From the NCBI RefSeq assembly GCF_947036865.1, contig NZ_CAMQSF010000026.1, positions 1 to 49,220 on the forward strand: a stretch of 49,220 bases of DNA, given 5' to 3'. The notes beneath the pieces are model-generated. The model saw only the letters and a program-made list of their open reading frames with translations. It was not told where the DNA came from and searched no databases. Position numbers and translations under genes: made by a program. The DNA is from an uncultured Caulobacter sp. (GTDB lineage Bacteria > Pseudomonadota > Alphaproteobacteria > Caulobacterales > Caulobacteraceae). Shown in pieces: positions 8,196-16,655 of this stretch; position 1 is the first letter of the stretch; each line of letters opens with the position of its first letter.

Positions 8196-8969
8196 ATGAC
8201 CCGTCACATCCCCCTGCAAGGCGTCGAGAACTTCCGCGACTTCGGCGACTACGCCGCCGGGGCGGGGCGGCTGAGGAAGGGCGTCCTGTTCCGCTCGGCG
8301 CACCAGGCCGAGGCCACCGACGCCGACCTCGAGACCCTGGCGGCGCTGGGCATCGTCACCCTGGTCGACCTGCGCCGGCCCAACGAGCGCGAGCGTTCGC
8401 CGTCGCGCCGCTGGGCGGGCTTTTCGGCGGAGGTGATCGACAACGATCTTGGCGTCACCGGCGCCGATCCGTGGCTGGAGTTCATCGCCAGCGCCGACCT
8501 GACCGAGGACTCCGTCCACGCCTATATGGACGACTACTATCGCCGCCTGCCGTTCAAGGAACGGCATATCGACCTCTTCCGCCGCTTCTTCCTGGCGCTG
8601 GCCGAGGGGCGGGGCCCGGCGCTGATCCACTGCGCGGCGGGCAAGGACCGCACCGGGGTGCTGGCCGCCTTGACCCACCACATCGCCGGCGTCGCCGACG
8701 ACGACATCATCGACGACTACCTGCTGACCAACGACCCCACGCGCTTCGCGCGGCGGGGTCACATCTTCATGGACAATATCGAGGCCGCCACCGGCCGACG
8801 GCCCAGCGAGGGCGCCATGCGCGCGGCCATGGGCGTCGAGGCCCGCTACCTGGCGGCGACGTTCGAGGCGGTGAAGGCCGAACACGGCTCGCTGGACGGC
8901 TATCTGGAGACGACCATCGGCCTGGACGCCGCGACCCGCGAGCGCGTGCGGGCGCACATCCTGCTGTAG
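8196..8969 (+). CDS. tyrosine-specific protein phosphatase (Y_phosphatase3 type)
   Basis: 257 residues. The phosphatase loop HCAAGKDRTG (Cys146, Arg152) fits the CX5R signature of cysteine phosphatases. The N-terminal NFRDFGDY and LVDLRRPNE motifs place it in the bacterial Tyr/Ser phosphatase group related to phosphoinositide phosphatases. The substrate may be a phosphoprotein or a phospholipid. There is no signal peptide. It follows the acyltransferase gene by 61 bases in the same direction, so the two may share a transcript. Confidence 0.92.
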   Translation: MTRHIPLQGVENFRDFGDYAAGAGRLRKGVLFRSAHQAEATDADLETLAALGIVTLVDLRRPNERERSPSRRWAGFSAEVIDNDLGVTGADPWLEFIASADLTEDSVHAYMDDYYRRLPFKERHIDLFRRFFLALAEGRGPALIHCAAGKDRTGVLAALTHHIAGVADDDIIDDYLLTNDPTRFARRGHIFMDNIEAATGRRPSEGAMRAAMGVEARYLAATFEAVKAEHGSLDGYLETTIGLDAATRERVRAHILL

Positions 8970-9058
8970 GCCCTCAAATCCTTAAGGTGACAAACGCCCG
9001 TTTAACCGCCAACCTCGCCTGACGGTCCCGGCAGAGGGCCGGCTTCATTGGGTGTGGC

Positions 9059-10501
9059 ATGAGCGAGTTGGCGGGGTCGCCTCCGGGCTTCAGCGAGACC
9101 GTGGGCGAGGACGTTCTGGTCCCCGCGCCTCCGAAGCGCCTCTCGCGCGGGGCGCTCGCCTGGATCCTGCACCAGGGCACGCGCGATCCGTACGTGATCC
9201 TGGTCACCATCTATGTCTTCGCGCCGTACTTCTCGCGCGTGCTGGTCGGCGATCCGGTCAAGGGCCAGGCGGTCGTCGCCGATATCTCCACGATGTATGG
9301 CCTGGTCACCGCGTTCACCGCGCCGCTGCTGGGGGCGTCGATCGAGCGGTTCGGGCCGCGCAAGCCGCTGTTCGCCTTGCTGCTGGCTATCATGATCCCG
9401 CTGCTTTGCGCGCTGTGGCTGGCCAAGCCGGGTGGCCTGCCGGTCAGCCTGATCGGCCAAGCGCTGATCGTGCTGGGCGTGGCCTATAACTGGGGCGACG
9501 TGCTGAACAACTCGCTGCTGTCGCGCGCCGCCGCGCCGGGGCAGGAGCCGGTGCTTTCGGGCCTGGGCTACGCGGTGGCCAACGGCCTGTCGGTGTCCCT
9601 GCTGATCTTCGTGATGTGGGCGTTCGTGCTGCCGGGCGTCGTGCCGTGGTCGTTCGTGCCGTCCGCGCCGCTGTTCGGCCTCAGCCAGACCGCGCACGAG
9701 CCCAGCCGCCTGGTCGGCCCCCTCTCGGCGGCCGTGATGCTGCTGGGCGCCATCCCGTTCTTCCTGTGGACCCCCGACGCGCCGCGCACCGGCGTGTCGC
9801 TGACGGCCAGCCTGAAGGAAGGCGTGAAGCTGATCGCCGACACCTTCGCCAATCTGAAGGGCCACGCCGAACCGGCCAAGTTCCTGGCCGCGCGGATGTT
9901 CTACTGCGACGGCATGACGGCCCTGATCATCTTCGGCGGCCTGTTCGCGGCCGGGCTGATGAAGTGGGGCGAGCTGGAGATGCTGGCCTACGGCATCTCG
10001 CTGTCGATCTTCGGCGTGCTGGGCGGCCTGATCGCGCCGTGGCTGGACAAGACCCTGGGGCCGCGCCGGGCCGTGCAGGCCGAGATCTTCGGCTGCATCG
10101 TGGTGCTGATGGCCATGCTGGGCATGACCCGCGACAAGATCCTCTATCTCTGGTCTTGGCCGGAGGCGAGCCACGCGCCGGTCTGGAGCTTCCCGCTCTT
10201 CAACACCCTGCCCCAGCTGATCTATCTGGGGCTGGGCCTCTTGGTCGCGGTGTTCGTCACCGCCCAGTACGCCTCGAGCCGGACGCTGCTGGTGCGGCTG
10301 GCCCCGCCCGACCGGATGGCGGCGTTCTTCGGCCTGTTCTCGCTGTCGGGCACGGCGACCATGTGGCTGGGCTCGCTGCTGGTGGCCCTGGCGACCAAGC
10401 TGTTCCACAGCCAGGTCGCCGGCTTCCTGCCGATCGCCGGCCTGCTGGCGCTGGGGCTGCTGGGCCTGTTCAGCGTGAAGGGCGGCGGCCGGGAGGGGTG
10501 A
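9059..10501 (+). CDS. major facilitator transporter, Atg22/UMF1-like
   Basis: 480 residues with about eleven to twelve hydrophobic helices. The order SxxDIS(T)MYGLVTAFTAPLLGA, then VAYNWGDVLNNSLL, then SGLGYAVANG resembles the UMF1 family related to yeast vacuolar effluxer Atg22, where the SGxGYAxGYxGG-type loop is diagnostic. Substrates in bacteria are unknown; amino-acid or metabolite export is a family-level guess. A large central cytoplasmic region (DAPRTGVSLTASLKEGVKLI) separates the two halves. The start codon lacks a strong binding site. It is the last rightward gene before the pilus locus. Confidence 0.83.
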   Translation: MSELAGSPPGFSETVGEDVLVPAPPKRLSRGALAWILHQGTRDPYVILVTIYVFAPYFSRVLVGDPVKGQAVVADISTMYGLVTAFTAPLLGASIERFGPRKPLFALLLAIMIPLLCALWLAKPGGLPVSLIGQALIVLGVAYNWGDVLNNSLLSRAAAPGQEPVLSGLGYAVANGLSVSLLIFVMWAFVLPGVVPWSFVPSAPLFGLSQTAHEPSRLVGPLSAAVMLLGAIPFFLWTPDAPRTGVSLTASLKEGVKLIADTFANLKGHAEPAKFLAARMFYCDGMTALIIFGGLFAAGLMKWGELEMLAYGISLSIFGVLGGLIAPWLDKTLGPRRAVQAEIFGCIVVLMAMLGMTRDKILYLWSWPEASHAPVWSFPLFNTLPQLIYLGLGLLVAVFVTAQYASSRTLLVRLAPPDRMAAFFGLFSLSGTATMWLGSLLVALATKLFHSQVAGFLPIAGLLALGLLGLFSVKGGGREG

Positions 10502-10727
10502 GGGGCGCCTGCTTGCGATTGCTCTTGACCGCCCGCCAGCGTTCCGCGAGCTCCTGGAACAATGCTCTCCCCCAATTGTCTTCCTCGCCCTTGTGGCGAG
10601 GATCCATGGTGAAGCCAGGTTCGGCGCAAAGGGGCTTCGTCGGCGACGGGGCCAGGCGGGAAGATCAACCTGATCGAGCGGACCAATCCGTTCTGGGATG
10701 ACCTTTATCCCGAGCTGATTTGAAGCC
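10502..10727. other. intergenic gap with hairpin and coding-like remnant
   Basis: This gap separates the transporter from the convergent pilus genes. A hairpin at 10583-10601 (CCTCGCC / GGCGAGG, five-base loop) may end the transporter transcript, although no T-run follows. From about 10608 to 10724 a frame with ordinary codon usage ends in KINLIERTNPFWDDLYPELI and a stop, but it has no start codon after the preceding stop. It looks like the tail of a lost gene. I see nothing else. Confidence 0.4.
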
Positions 10728-11291
10728 TCAGTTCGACGTCGACCACAGCACCGTGTCGGACTTGCGCGGCCGCAGGTAGTAGGTGCGCATGAAGGTCATG
10801 CTGGTGGGCAGAACGAGCTTGATCGGGGAGGCGTAGGTATAGCTGACCTTGGCCATGATCACGCTCTGGCTGGCGGGCAGCACGCTGGCCGGGATGGTGG
10901 TGACCACGGCGTTCTGGGCCGGGCAGCTTGTCATGCCGGTCACCGAGGCCTTGGACCACGACACGGTGTCCTTGCCGGTGGAGTCCGACACGACGCTGGC
11001 CACGCACATCTGCAGGGTCGAGGTCGGGAACGGCGCCATGATGGTCGTCCCGATCGTGAAGATGTCGCTGGTCTTGCTGGGACCGGTCTGGGCGTTCTGG
11101 GCCACCAGGTCGCCGATGGTCGAGGCGATGTTCGACAGGCGCCGCTGGGCCATCATCGCCTGGGTCATCTCGGCCATGCCGCAGTACATCACGATCAGCA
11201 CCGGGGCGATCAGGGCGAACTCGACGGCCGAAACACCGCGCCGATCGCGCCAGAAGCTCTTAAGAGCGGGCTTTCTCGCGCGGCCGCTCAT
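10728..11291 (-). CDS. TadE-like pilus assembly protein (pseudopilin)
   Basis: 187 residues. A short basic N-terminus is followed by RDRRGVSAVEFALIAPVLIVM, the TadE/TadG signature: a Gly before a pilin-like helix with Glu at +5. It is a likely substrate of the prepilin peptidase CpaA, then a minor pilin at the fibre tip or base. The rest is a periplasmic domain with paired cysteines (MCV and SCP). Its ATG overlaps the stop of the upstream TadE gene by four bases, so translation is coupled. Position and type match the minor-pilin genes called cpaJ/cpaK in C. crescentus, but I cannot assign which. Confidence 0.88.
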   Translation of the reverse strand: MSGRARKPALKSFWRDRRGVSAVEFALIAPVLIVMYCGMAEMTQAMMAQRRLSNIASTIGDLVAQNAQTGPSKTSDIFTIGTTIMAPFPTSTLQMCVASVVSDSTGKDTVSWSKASVTGMTSCPAQNAVVTTIPASVLPASQSVIMAKVSYTYASPIKLVLPTSMTFMRTYYLRPRKSDTVLWSTSN

Positions 11292-11842
11292 TGGTCGTAG
11301 GGCTCATTGGTGAAGGCGGTGGCGGCGTAGATGATCCGCTTGCCGTTGCTGCTCTGCAGGCCCGTCTGAAGCAGCGGCGTGATCAGCGGCCAGGTGTAGT
11401 AGGCCCGGACGAGCACGATCGAACCGGCCGTGCCCGGGTTCCAGTTCATGGTCGTCGGCACCGTGCCGGCGCTGGCCGAGGTGGCGCTGGTCGCGTAGTC
11501 GGCGAAGGTCCGCACGTCGATCTGCAGGGCCGAGCCGCAGGTGGACGCTCCGATCCAGCTCATCCGGTTGCAGACGGCGGTCTTGAAGCTGGACGCCGTG
11601 CCGCCGCTGTTCTGGATCTCGCCGGTGCGGATGGTGCGGCCGGCGTCGATCACCGCGTTCTCCAGGGTCAGGGACACCAGGAAGACGAGGCCCAGCTCGA
11701 TGATGGCGAAGACCAGCATCAGGAACGGAATGGCCACCAGGGCGAACTCGACGGCGGTCGCGCCGCGCTCGGCGCGCGCGAAACGGCCCGCCAGGCGAGC
11801 CAGGCGGCGGCGGGCGCGGACGAGGGTGAGGCCGTGGACCAT
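11288..11842 (-). CDS. TadE-like pilus assembly protein (pseudopilin)
   Basis: 184 residues from the chosen ATG at 11842. A basic stretch (RARRRLARLAGRFARA) leads into ERGATAVEFALVAIPFLML, the TadE prepilin-like motif with cleavage expected after the Gly and Glu at +5. The periplasmic part has two cysteines (VCNRM, STCGS) and ends at a TGA overlapping the next ATG. An in-frame GTG at 11875 would extend it by 11 residues. It is the middle gene of a leftward three-gene unit that diverges from pilA. Family role: minor pilin needed for Tad pilus assembly. Confidence 0.88.
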   Translation of the reverse strand: MVHGLTLVRARRRLARLAGRFARAERGATAVEFALVAIPFLMLVFAIIELGLVFLVSLTLENAVIDAGRTIRTGEIQNSGGTASSFKTAVCNRMSWIGASTCGSALQIDVRTFADYATSATSASAGTVPTTMNWNPGTAGSIVLVRAYYTWPLITPLLQTGLQSSNGKRIIYAATAFTNEPYDQ

Positions 11843-11911
11843 GGCGCGCGACGCTAGCGCAACGATCCTAACCACTGGTTAGGAACGCGCCCGCTCACGC
11901 GCGCGAGTCTT

Positions 11912-12364
11912 TTAGGGCACGGTCGGAGCCGCCGTCGCCGCGCCGGCGGCGGCCGCGCCCAGCCGCGTGCACTGGGCGGCGCAGGCATAGTTGCTGGCGA
12001 CCGCGCCGCGATAGATGGTCACGCCGCCGCCGCTGTTTTCCGACACCACGATCTGCCGATCGGCCAGGGCGCGGCCGCCGGGACCGAAGGCCAGCAGGCT
12101 GGTCACGCCCGGGCGCTTGCCCAGGACCACCAGGGTGCGGTCGTTGACGACGCTGACGTCGGCCACGGCCGGGTCGCCGACCACGATGTCGCGGACCGGC
12201 GCCCCCAGATTCACATAGGAGGCTTGGCCCGCCGCGACCGGCAGATCCGCCGAGTTTGGCGTCGGCAGGCTCCGGGCCGGGAGCATCTGGGCCCGCGCGG
12301 ACAGGGCGCCGAGGGGCGCGATCAGGGTCGCGGCGGCGACGAAGGCGAGCGAAAGGCGGCGCAT
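11912..12364 (-). CDS. periplasmic protein with pilus-assembly (CpaC N-terminal-like) domain
   Basis: 150 residues. A Sec signal peptide covers about residues 1-25 (MRRLSLAFVAAATLIAPLG...ARA). The body matches the short domain found at the N-terminus of CpaC/RcpA secretins: AAGQASYVNLGAPVRDIVVGDPAVADVSVVNDRTLVVLGKRPGVTSLLAFG. It therefore looks like a free-standing secretin N-domain that may dock to or regulate the CpaC channel. Two cysteines lie near the C-terminus (YACAAQC). It is first in the unit diverging from pilA; its position fits the gene called cpaI in C. crescentus. Confidence 0.85.
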   Translation of the reverse strand: MRRLSLAFVAAATLIAPLGALSARAQMLPARSLPTPNSADLPVAAGQASYVNLGAPVRDIVVGDPAVADVSVVNDRTLVVLGKRPGVTSLLAFGPGGRALADRQIVVSENSGGGVTIYRGAVASNYACAAQCTRLGAAAAGAATAAPTVP

Positions 12365-12681
12365 GAGGGTTTCCGATCCCGGGTCCGAACGGGTCCAGTC
12401 TCATTTTTATTGGTCAACAAAAGACTAAAGCGACGCCGGGCGCGGCGAAGCGTCGCCCAAGAAAGTCGTTGAATCAGAAGGCCTTGGCCAAGGTGGCGGT
12501 CTCCATGGTTAAGAACAAATAACAGTAAATACAAATAAACCAAAAGAAAATCGCCGAAAACTATTCGGCATTTACTGGCCATTAAGTGAGGTCGGCGAAA
12601 TTGATCGTGTTTTCGGGGGTGAGCAAGTCGAGCTGGCTTGAGAACCTCAAATCAACCAACCCTGGTTAAGGAGACCAAGTC
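12365..12681. promoter_or_regulatory. pilA regulatory region with CtrA-type site
   Basis: An AT-rich intergenic region between divergent pilus units. TTTA-N7-TTAA at 12571-12585 fits the CtrA recognition pattern and lies 97 bases before the pilA ATG. TTAA-N7-TAAC at 12509-12523 is a weaker match. A hairpin GCCGAA/TTCGGC (12553-12569) sits just left of the main site. AAGGAGA at 12668-12674 is a strong ribosome-binding site for pilA. CtrA activation of pilA is established in C. crescentus; its use here is inferred. Confidence 0.65.
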
Positions 12682-12861
12682 ATGACCAAGTTCGTCACGC
12701 GCTTCCTGAAGAATGAATCGGGCGCCACGGCCATCGAATACGGCCTCATCGTCGCCCTGATCGCCGTCGTCATCGCGACCGCCGTCACGACCCTCGGCAC
12801 CAACCTGAAGACCGCCTTCACGAAGGCCGGCACCACCGTGTCGACGGCGGCTGGCACCTAA
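12682..12861 (+). CDS. pilA: Flp-type major pilin PilA
   Basis: 59 residues. The prepilin leader MTKFVTRFLKNESG is followed by the processed N-terminus ATAIEYGLIVALIAVVIATA, with the Glu-Tyr pair at +5/+6 that defines Flp pilins; the C-terminal part is short and Thr/Ala-rich. Length, leader and sequence closely resemble PilA of Caulobacter crescentus. CpaA should cleave after Gly14. The mature subunit forms the polar Tad pilus used for surface contact and as a receptor by pilus-specific phages. It is preceded by a strong AAGGAGA site and followed by an intrinsic terminator, so it can be expressed as a single-gene unit at high level. Confidence 0.97.
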   Translation: MTKFVTRFLKNESGATAIEYGLIVALIAVVIATAVTTLGTNLKTAFTKAGTTVSTAAGT

Positions 12862-12889
12862 GCCAACCTCGCGACACGCTCGAAAAAAG

Positions 12890-12920
12890 AGGGTCGGGGC
12901 TTCGCGCTCCGGCCCTTTTT
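12890..12920 (+). terminator. intrinsic terminator after pilA
   Basis: A GC-rich hairpin (GGGTCGG paired with CCGGCCC around a GCTTCGCG-type loop) is followed by TTTTT, 29 bases after the pilA stop. It should separate the abundant pilA mRNA from cpaA. Confidence 0.85.
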
Positions 12921-13063
12921 CTTTGGGTTCGGCAAGTCTTCGCGGCGGGAGACACTTGGTTCGCGGCCGGCTTTTCCGACGCCAGGGACCTCGCGGGAAA
13001 CCATTGCTTCACCGGTCGCGTCCCATAGTGGCGCGAGATCGAAACCAAGGCGCCTTCGTCCCC

Positions 13064-13576
13064 ATGCAGGCTATTCAGATCCCGCTGCTGCTGATCTTTC
13101 CGGCCCTGGCCATCGTGGGCGCGCTGAAGGACCTGACCAGCTACACGATCCCGAACTGGATCTCGCTGGCGCTGATCGCCGCCTTCGTTCCGGCCGCCCT
13201 GGTCAGCGGCGCGCCGCTGGGTCAGATCGGCCTGTGCCTGGCCGTCGGCTTCGTGGGCCTCTTGATGGGCATGGGCATGTTCGCGGCCGGCTGGATCGGC
13301 GGCGGCGACGGCAAGCTGTTCGCGGTCTGCGCCCTGTGGCTGGGCTGGCCCGCCGCCCTGCCGTTCATGCTCTATACGGGTCTGGCCGGCGGCGCCCTGA
13401 CCTTCGCCATCCTGGCCCTGCGCTCGGGCTGGCTGGCCCCGGCCGTGGCCGGCGGTCCGGCGTGGCTGCGCAAATTGGGCGCGGAGGGCGGCGACCTGCC
13501 CTACGGCGTCGCCATCGCGATCGGCGCCCTGGTCGCCTTCCCGCAAGGCGCGCTGGCCCACGGCCTGCTGGGCTGA
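13064..13576 (+). CDS. cpaA: prepilin peptidase CpaA (TadV)
   Basis: 170 residues with about five to six hydrophobic helices. The two catalytic aspartates of A24 aspartic prepilin peptidases are present: Asp23 in KDLTSYTIPN and Asp82 in GGGDGK. The protein lacks the N-terminal methylase domain of PilD, as usual for TadV/CpaA. It should cleave the leader of PilA and probably of the TadE-like proteins and the 65-residue pilin-like protein. The frame is open upstream to 12923, but ATG 13064 is where the hydrophobic core begins. The Shine-Dalgarno sequence is weak (AAGG, about twelve bases upstream). Confidence 0.93.
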   Translation: MQAIQIPLLLIFPALAIVGALKDLTSYTIPNWISLALIAAFVPAALVSGAPLGQIGLCLAVGFVGLLMGMGMFAAGWIGGGDGKLFAVCALWLGWPAALPFMLYTGLAGGALTFAILALRSGWLAPAVAGGPAWLRKLGAEGGDLPYGVAIAIGALVAFPQGALAHGLLG

Positions 13577-13775
13577 AGCCCCTCTCGTCCTCTCTCGCCG
13601 GGGCGCGCGGCGCGACAGCCTGTCGCGCGATTTCCTAGCCCGCCGTTAAAAACTTTTAGCGCCCGTTAACCATGCGCGGGCGAGCATGGGCCGTAGCCAG
13701 AAGGGCTGACTGACGAATCGCGCGCGTTCGCCTGAAGGCGGCCACGCGGCTCACCCCAGAGTTTTCAGCCCGCGC
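13577..13775 (+). promoter_or_regulatory. cpaB operon regulatory region
   Basis: A perfect nine-base-arm palindrome (GCGCGACAG/CTGTCGCGC, 13610-13628) comes first. A CtrA-type site TTTA-N7-TTAA follows at 13655-13669, partly overlapped by a second TTAA at 13646. A CcrM-type GAATC lies near 13714. This is consistent with cell-cycle control of cpaB-cpaH, as known for C. crescentus pilus genes. I see no clear -10/-35 pair. Confidence 0.55.
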
Positions 13776-14672
13776 ATGAGCCCCGTCCGTCTCCTGATCG
13801 TCCTGGTCGCCGCGATCTCGGCCATCGGCCTGGCCGTCGTGTTGCAGCGCGTGCTGGGCGGCAAGCCGGTCGCGCCCATGGTTCGCGCCGCGCCCGCGGC
13901 GGCGCCGGGCAAGCCCATGACCCAGGTCCTGGTCGCCAAGCGCGACCTGCCCGTCGGGACCCGCCTGGTGGCCAGCGACGTCACCTGGCAGGCCTGGCCC
14001 TCCGACGCGATCAATGGCGCCTTCATCACCAACGGCGCGGCGCCGCCCAAGCCGGACGGCAAGGTCGCCGAGGCCAAGGCGACCCTGGCCGCCACGGCCG
14101 ACCAGATGATCGGCGCCGATCCGTCCAAGGCGGTCGAGGGCGCGATCGTCCGCGACGCCATCCTGACCGGCGAGCCGATCACCCCTCGCAAGATCGTGCG
14201 GGGCGGCGAGGGCGGTTATCTGTCCGTCGTCCTGACCCCCGGCAAGCGCGCCATGTCCGTGCCGGTCAGCTCCGACACCGCCGTGGGCGGCTTCATCCTG
14301 CCGGGCGACCGCGTCGACGTGCTGTCGACGCGCGAGGTCTCGGGCGGCGGCGGCGAGGGCGGGCCGAGCCTGGGCAAGGCGACGGTCGCCGAGACCGTGC
14401 TGCAGAACATCCGCGTGCTGGCGCTCGACCAGAACACCGCCGCCGACAAGGACGCCAAGTCGATCGTCGCCGCCACCGCCACCCTCGAGGTCGGACCGGC
14501 CGAGGCCGAGGCCCTGGCCAAGGCCAAGGCGTCCGGCCCGATCACCCTGGCGTTGCGGGCCTATACCGACCTCGGCGGCCCGTCGGGCATGACCCGGCCC
14601 GTGACCGTCGACGACTCCACCGTCCGCATCAACCGCGGCGGCGCGACCACCAGCGTGGCGGTGCGCCCGTGA
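13776..14672 (+). CDS. cpaB: Flp pilus assembly protein CpaB (RcpC)
   Basis: 298 residues. An N-terminal membrane anchor (VRLLIVLVAAISAIGLAVVL) is followed by an SAF domain at about 49-110 (VLVAKRDLPVGTRLVASDV). The RcpC/CpaB domain comes next (SVPVSSDTAVGGFILPGDRVDVLSTREV, then TVAETVLQNIRVLALDQ). The protein is periplasmic and membrane-tethered and is thought to assist or gate the CpaC secretin. Its TGA overlaps the GTG of cpaC (GTGA), so translation is coupled. It is the first gene of the cpaBCDEFGH run. Confidence 0.95.
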   Translation: MSPVRLLIVLVAAISAIGLAVVLQRVLGGKPVAPMVRAAPAAAPGKPMTQVLVAKRDLPVGTRLVASDVTWQAWPSDAINGAFITNGAAPPKPDGKVAEAKATLAATADQMIGADPSKAVEGAIVRDAILTGEPITPRKIVRGGEGGYLSVVLTPGKRAMSVPVSSDTAVGGFILPGDRVDVLSTREVSGGGGEGGPSLGKATVAETVLQNIRVLALDQNTAADKDAKSIVAATATLEVGPAEAEALAKAKASGPITLALRAYTDLGGPSGMTRPVTVDDSTVRINRGGATTSVAVRP

Positions 14673-16645
14673 ACCGCCCCTTGGACGCTTCCCCGAAAGC
14701 CCAGATGTCCTTCAAGCGTCGCCTCCTGACGGCCCACGCGGCCGCCCTGCTGGCCATGTCGTCGAGCGCGCCGGCCTTCGCCGACGGCCCGGTCGGCGGC
14801 TCGCACCTGTATCGCCCGCCGGCCCGCGCCGTCCGCGCCGCGCCCCCGCCGCCGGCGCCCGCCCCGGTCACCTACGCCCCTTCCGCCGGCGAGCAGGTGG
14901 CGCGCGTCACCCTGACCGCCGACCAGGACACCGCGACCCTGGAACTGGCCAAGGGCAAGTCGGCGATCGTCGAGCTGCCCAGCGAGGTCCGCGACCTCCT
15001 GGTCACCAATCCCCAGACCGCCGACGCGGTGCTGCGCGACAAGCGGCGGATCTACATCGTCGCCCTGGCCGAGGGCACGACCGACGCGGCCTTCTTCGAC
15101 GCCGCCGGTCGCCGGATCCTGACCCTGAACATCCGCGTCACCCAGCCGGTCGACCAACTGGCCGCGACCCTGGGCCGGATCATGCCCGAGGCCAAGATCA
15201 CCGTCTCGCCCGTGCGCGACAGCGTGGTGCTGAGCGGCCTGGTGCGCAACGCCGCCGAGTCGGAAAGCGCCGCGCGCGTCGCCGCCCAGTTCGTCGGCTC
15301 GCCCGACAAGGTCCTGAACATGCTCAGCGTCGCGGGCAAGGACCAGGTGATGCTGCAGGTCCGCATCGTCGAGGTGCAGCGCAACGTCATCAAGCAGCTG
15401 GGCGTCAATCTGAACGCCGTGCTGGGGCAGCTGGGCTCCGATCAGTTCACCCTGGGCTTCTCGCCGACCTACGGGGTCAATGGCGGCCTGCTGGGCGGCA
15501 TCAACGGCGGCTACAAGCTGGACACCACCTCGCAGCCGACCAATCCGATCCCCAGCCTGTTCGGCGCGATCCCCGGCGCGAATTCGGGCGTCTCGCTGCT
15601 GAACTATCTGCAGCGCTTCCTCGCCAGCGACAGCTCGTTGACCAGCGCCCAGAGGGGCTATCTCGGCTCCTACGTCAATTCGGTCGCGGGCCGGACGACC
15701 GCCGTGATCCCGTCGGGCAACTCGACGATCACCTATACGATGAACGATGTCGGCATCTCGGCGGCCCCCCTGCCGTCGGCGGTCCAGTCGTACCTGCAGA
15801 ACGGGTCGGTCACCGGCGGCAACGCCGCGGCCAATCTGTGGATGCAGAACTTCATGAGCAATCTGAACTCGGTCACGCCGGGGACGGGGTTCTACCAAGA
15901 CAAGGGCAACCCGCTGGCCAACGTGACCAACAACCTGGCGGGCAGCGACGGCGTCAACTCCGCCAAGGGCATGTTGCAGGCGTTCGAGCGGGTGGGCTTG
16001 GTGCGCACGCTCGCCGAACCGAACCTGGCGGCCGTGTCCGGCGAGGCCGGCCACTTCCTGGTCGGCGGCGAGTTCCCGGTCCCGACGGGCAGCGACCTGT
16101 CGGGGAAGGTCACGCTGGAGTTCAAGCCCTACGGCGTGGGTCTGGGCTATACGCCGGTGGTGATGTCCGGCGGCCGCATCTCGCTGAAGGTGTCGACCGA
16201 GGTCTCGGAACTGACCAGCGTCGGCGCGTTCTCGCTCGCGGCGGGTCCCAACGCCACTCTGACGGTCCCGGGCCTGTCGGTCCGTCGCGCGGAAACCACG
16301 GTGGAGCTGCCGTCGGGCGGCTCGTTCATGATCGCCGGTCTGCTTCAGCAGACGACCAAGGAGATGATCGACGCCGTGCCGGGGATGACCAGCATGCCGA
16401 TCCTGGGCGCGCTGTTTCGCTCGCGCGACTTCCTGAACAATCAGACCGAGCTGGTGATCATCATCACCCCCTACATCATCGACCCGACCAAGCCTCAGAA
16501 CCTGCAGACGCCGGCTGACGGCCTGCGCTTCGCCGACGACATGAGCACGGTGCTGCTGGGGCGGCTGAACAAGGTGGTCAAGGCGCCGGCCGGCGCCAAC
16601 GCGGGGCGCGCCTATCAGGGCCCCGTGGGCTATGTGATCGAGTAA
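14669..16645 (+). CDS. cpaC: outer-membrane secretin CpaC (RcpA)
   Basis: 658 residues from GTG 14669; an ATG at 14705 would give 646. A signal peptide ends near APAFADG. Residues about 78-160 are the pilus-assembly N-domain (ATLELAKGKSAIVELPSEVRDLL), 165-225 a BON-like domain, and 225-250 the LQVRIVEVQRNVIKQLGVN strand. The secretin core runs from about 440 (VGLVRTLAEPNL) to about 610 (ELVIIITPYII). Between them lie about 190 residues rich in Gly, Ser and Asn, much longer than I expect for this family. It forms the outer-membrane pore for the pilus. The cpaD ATG follows ten bases after the stop. Confidence 0.95.
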   Translation: MNRPLDASPKAQMSFKRRLLTAHAAALLAMSSSAPAFADGPVGGSHLYRPPARAVRAAPPPPAPAPVTYAPSAGEQVARVTLTADQDTATLELAKGKSAIVELPSEVRDLLVTNPQTADAVLRDKRRIYIVALAEGTTDAAFFDAAGRRILTLNIRVTQPVDQLAATLGRIMPEAKITVSPVRDSVVLSGLVRNAAESESAARVAAQFVGSPDKVLNMLSVAGKDQVMLQVRIVEVQRNVIKQLGVNLNAVLGQLGSDQFTLGFSPTYGVNGGLLGGINGGYKLDTTSQPTNPIPSLFGAIPGANSGVSLLNYLQRFLASDSSLTSAQRGYLGSYVNSVAGRTTAVIPSGNSTITYTMNDVGISAAPLPSAVQSYLQNGSVTGGNAAANLWMQNFMSNLNSVTPGTGFYQDKGNPLANVTNNLAGSDGVNSAKGMLQAFERVGLVRTLAEPNLAAVSGEAGHFLVGGEFPVPTGSDLSGKVTLEFKPYGVGLGYTPVVMSGGRISLKVSTEVSELTSVGAFSLAAGPNATLTVPGLSVRRAETTVELPSGGSFMIAGLLQQTTKEMIDAVPGMTSMPILGALFRSRDFLNNQTELVIIITPYIIDPTKPQNLQTPADGLRFADDMSTVLLGRLNKVVKAPAGANAGRAYQGPVGYVIE

Positions 16646-16655
16646 GGACGCCGCC

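Noticed and set aside
12365..12681. Sigma-54 promoter for pilA
   Set aside because: No GG-N10-GC element with TGGC/TTGC context was found there, in contrast to the site upstream of the small pilin-like gene.
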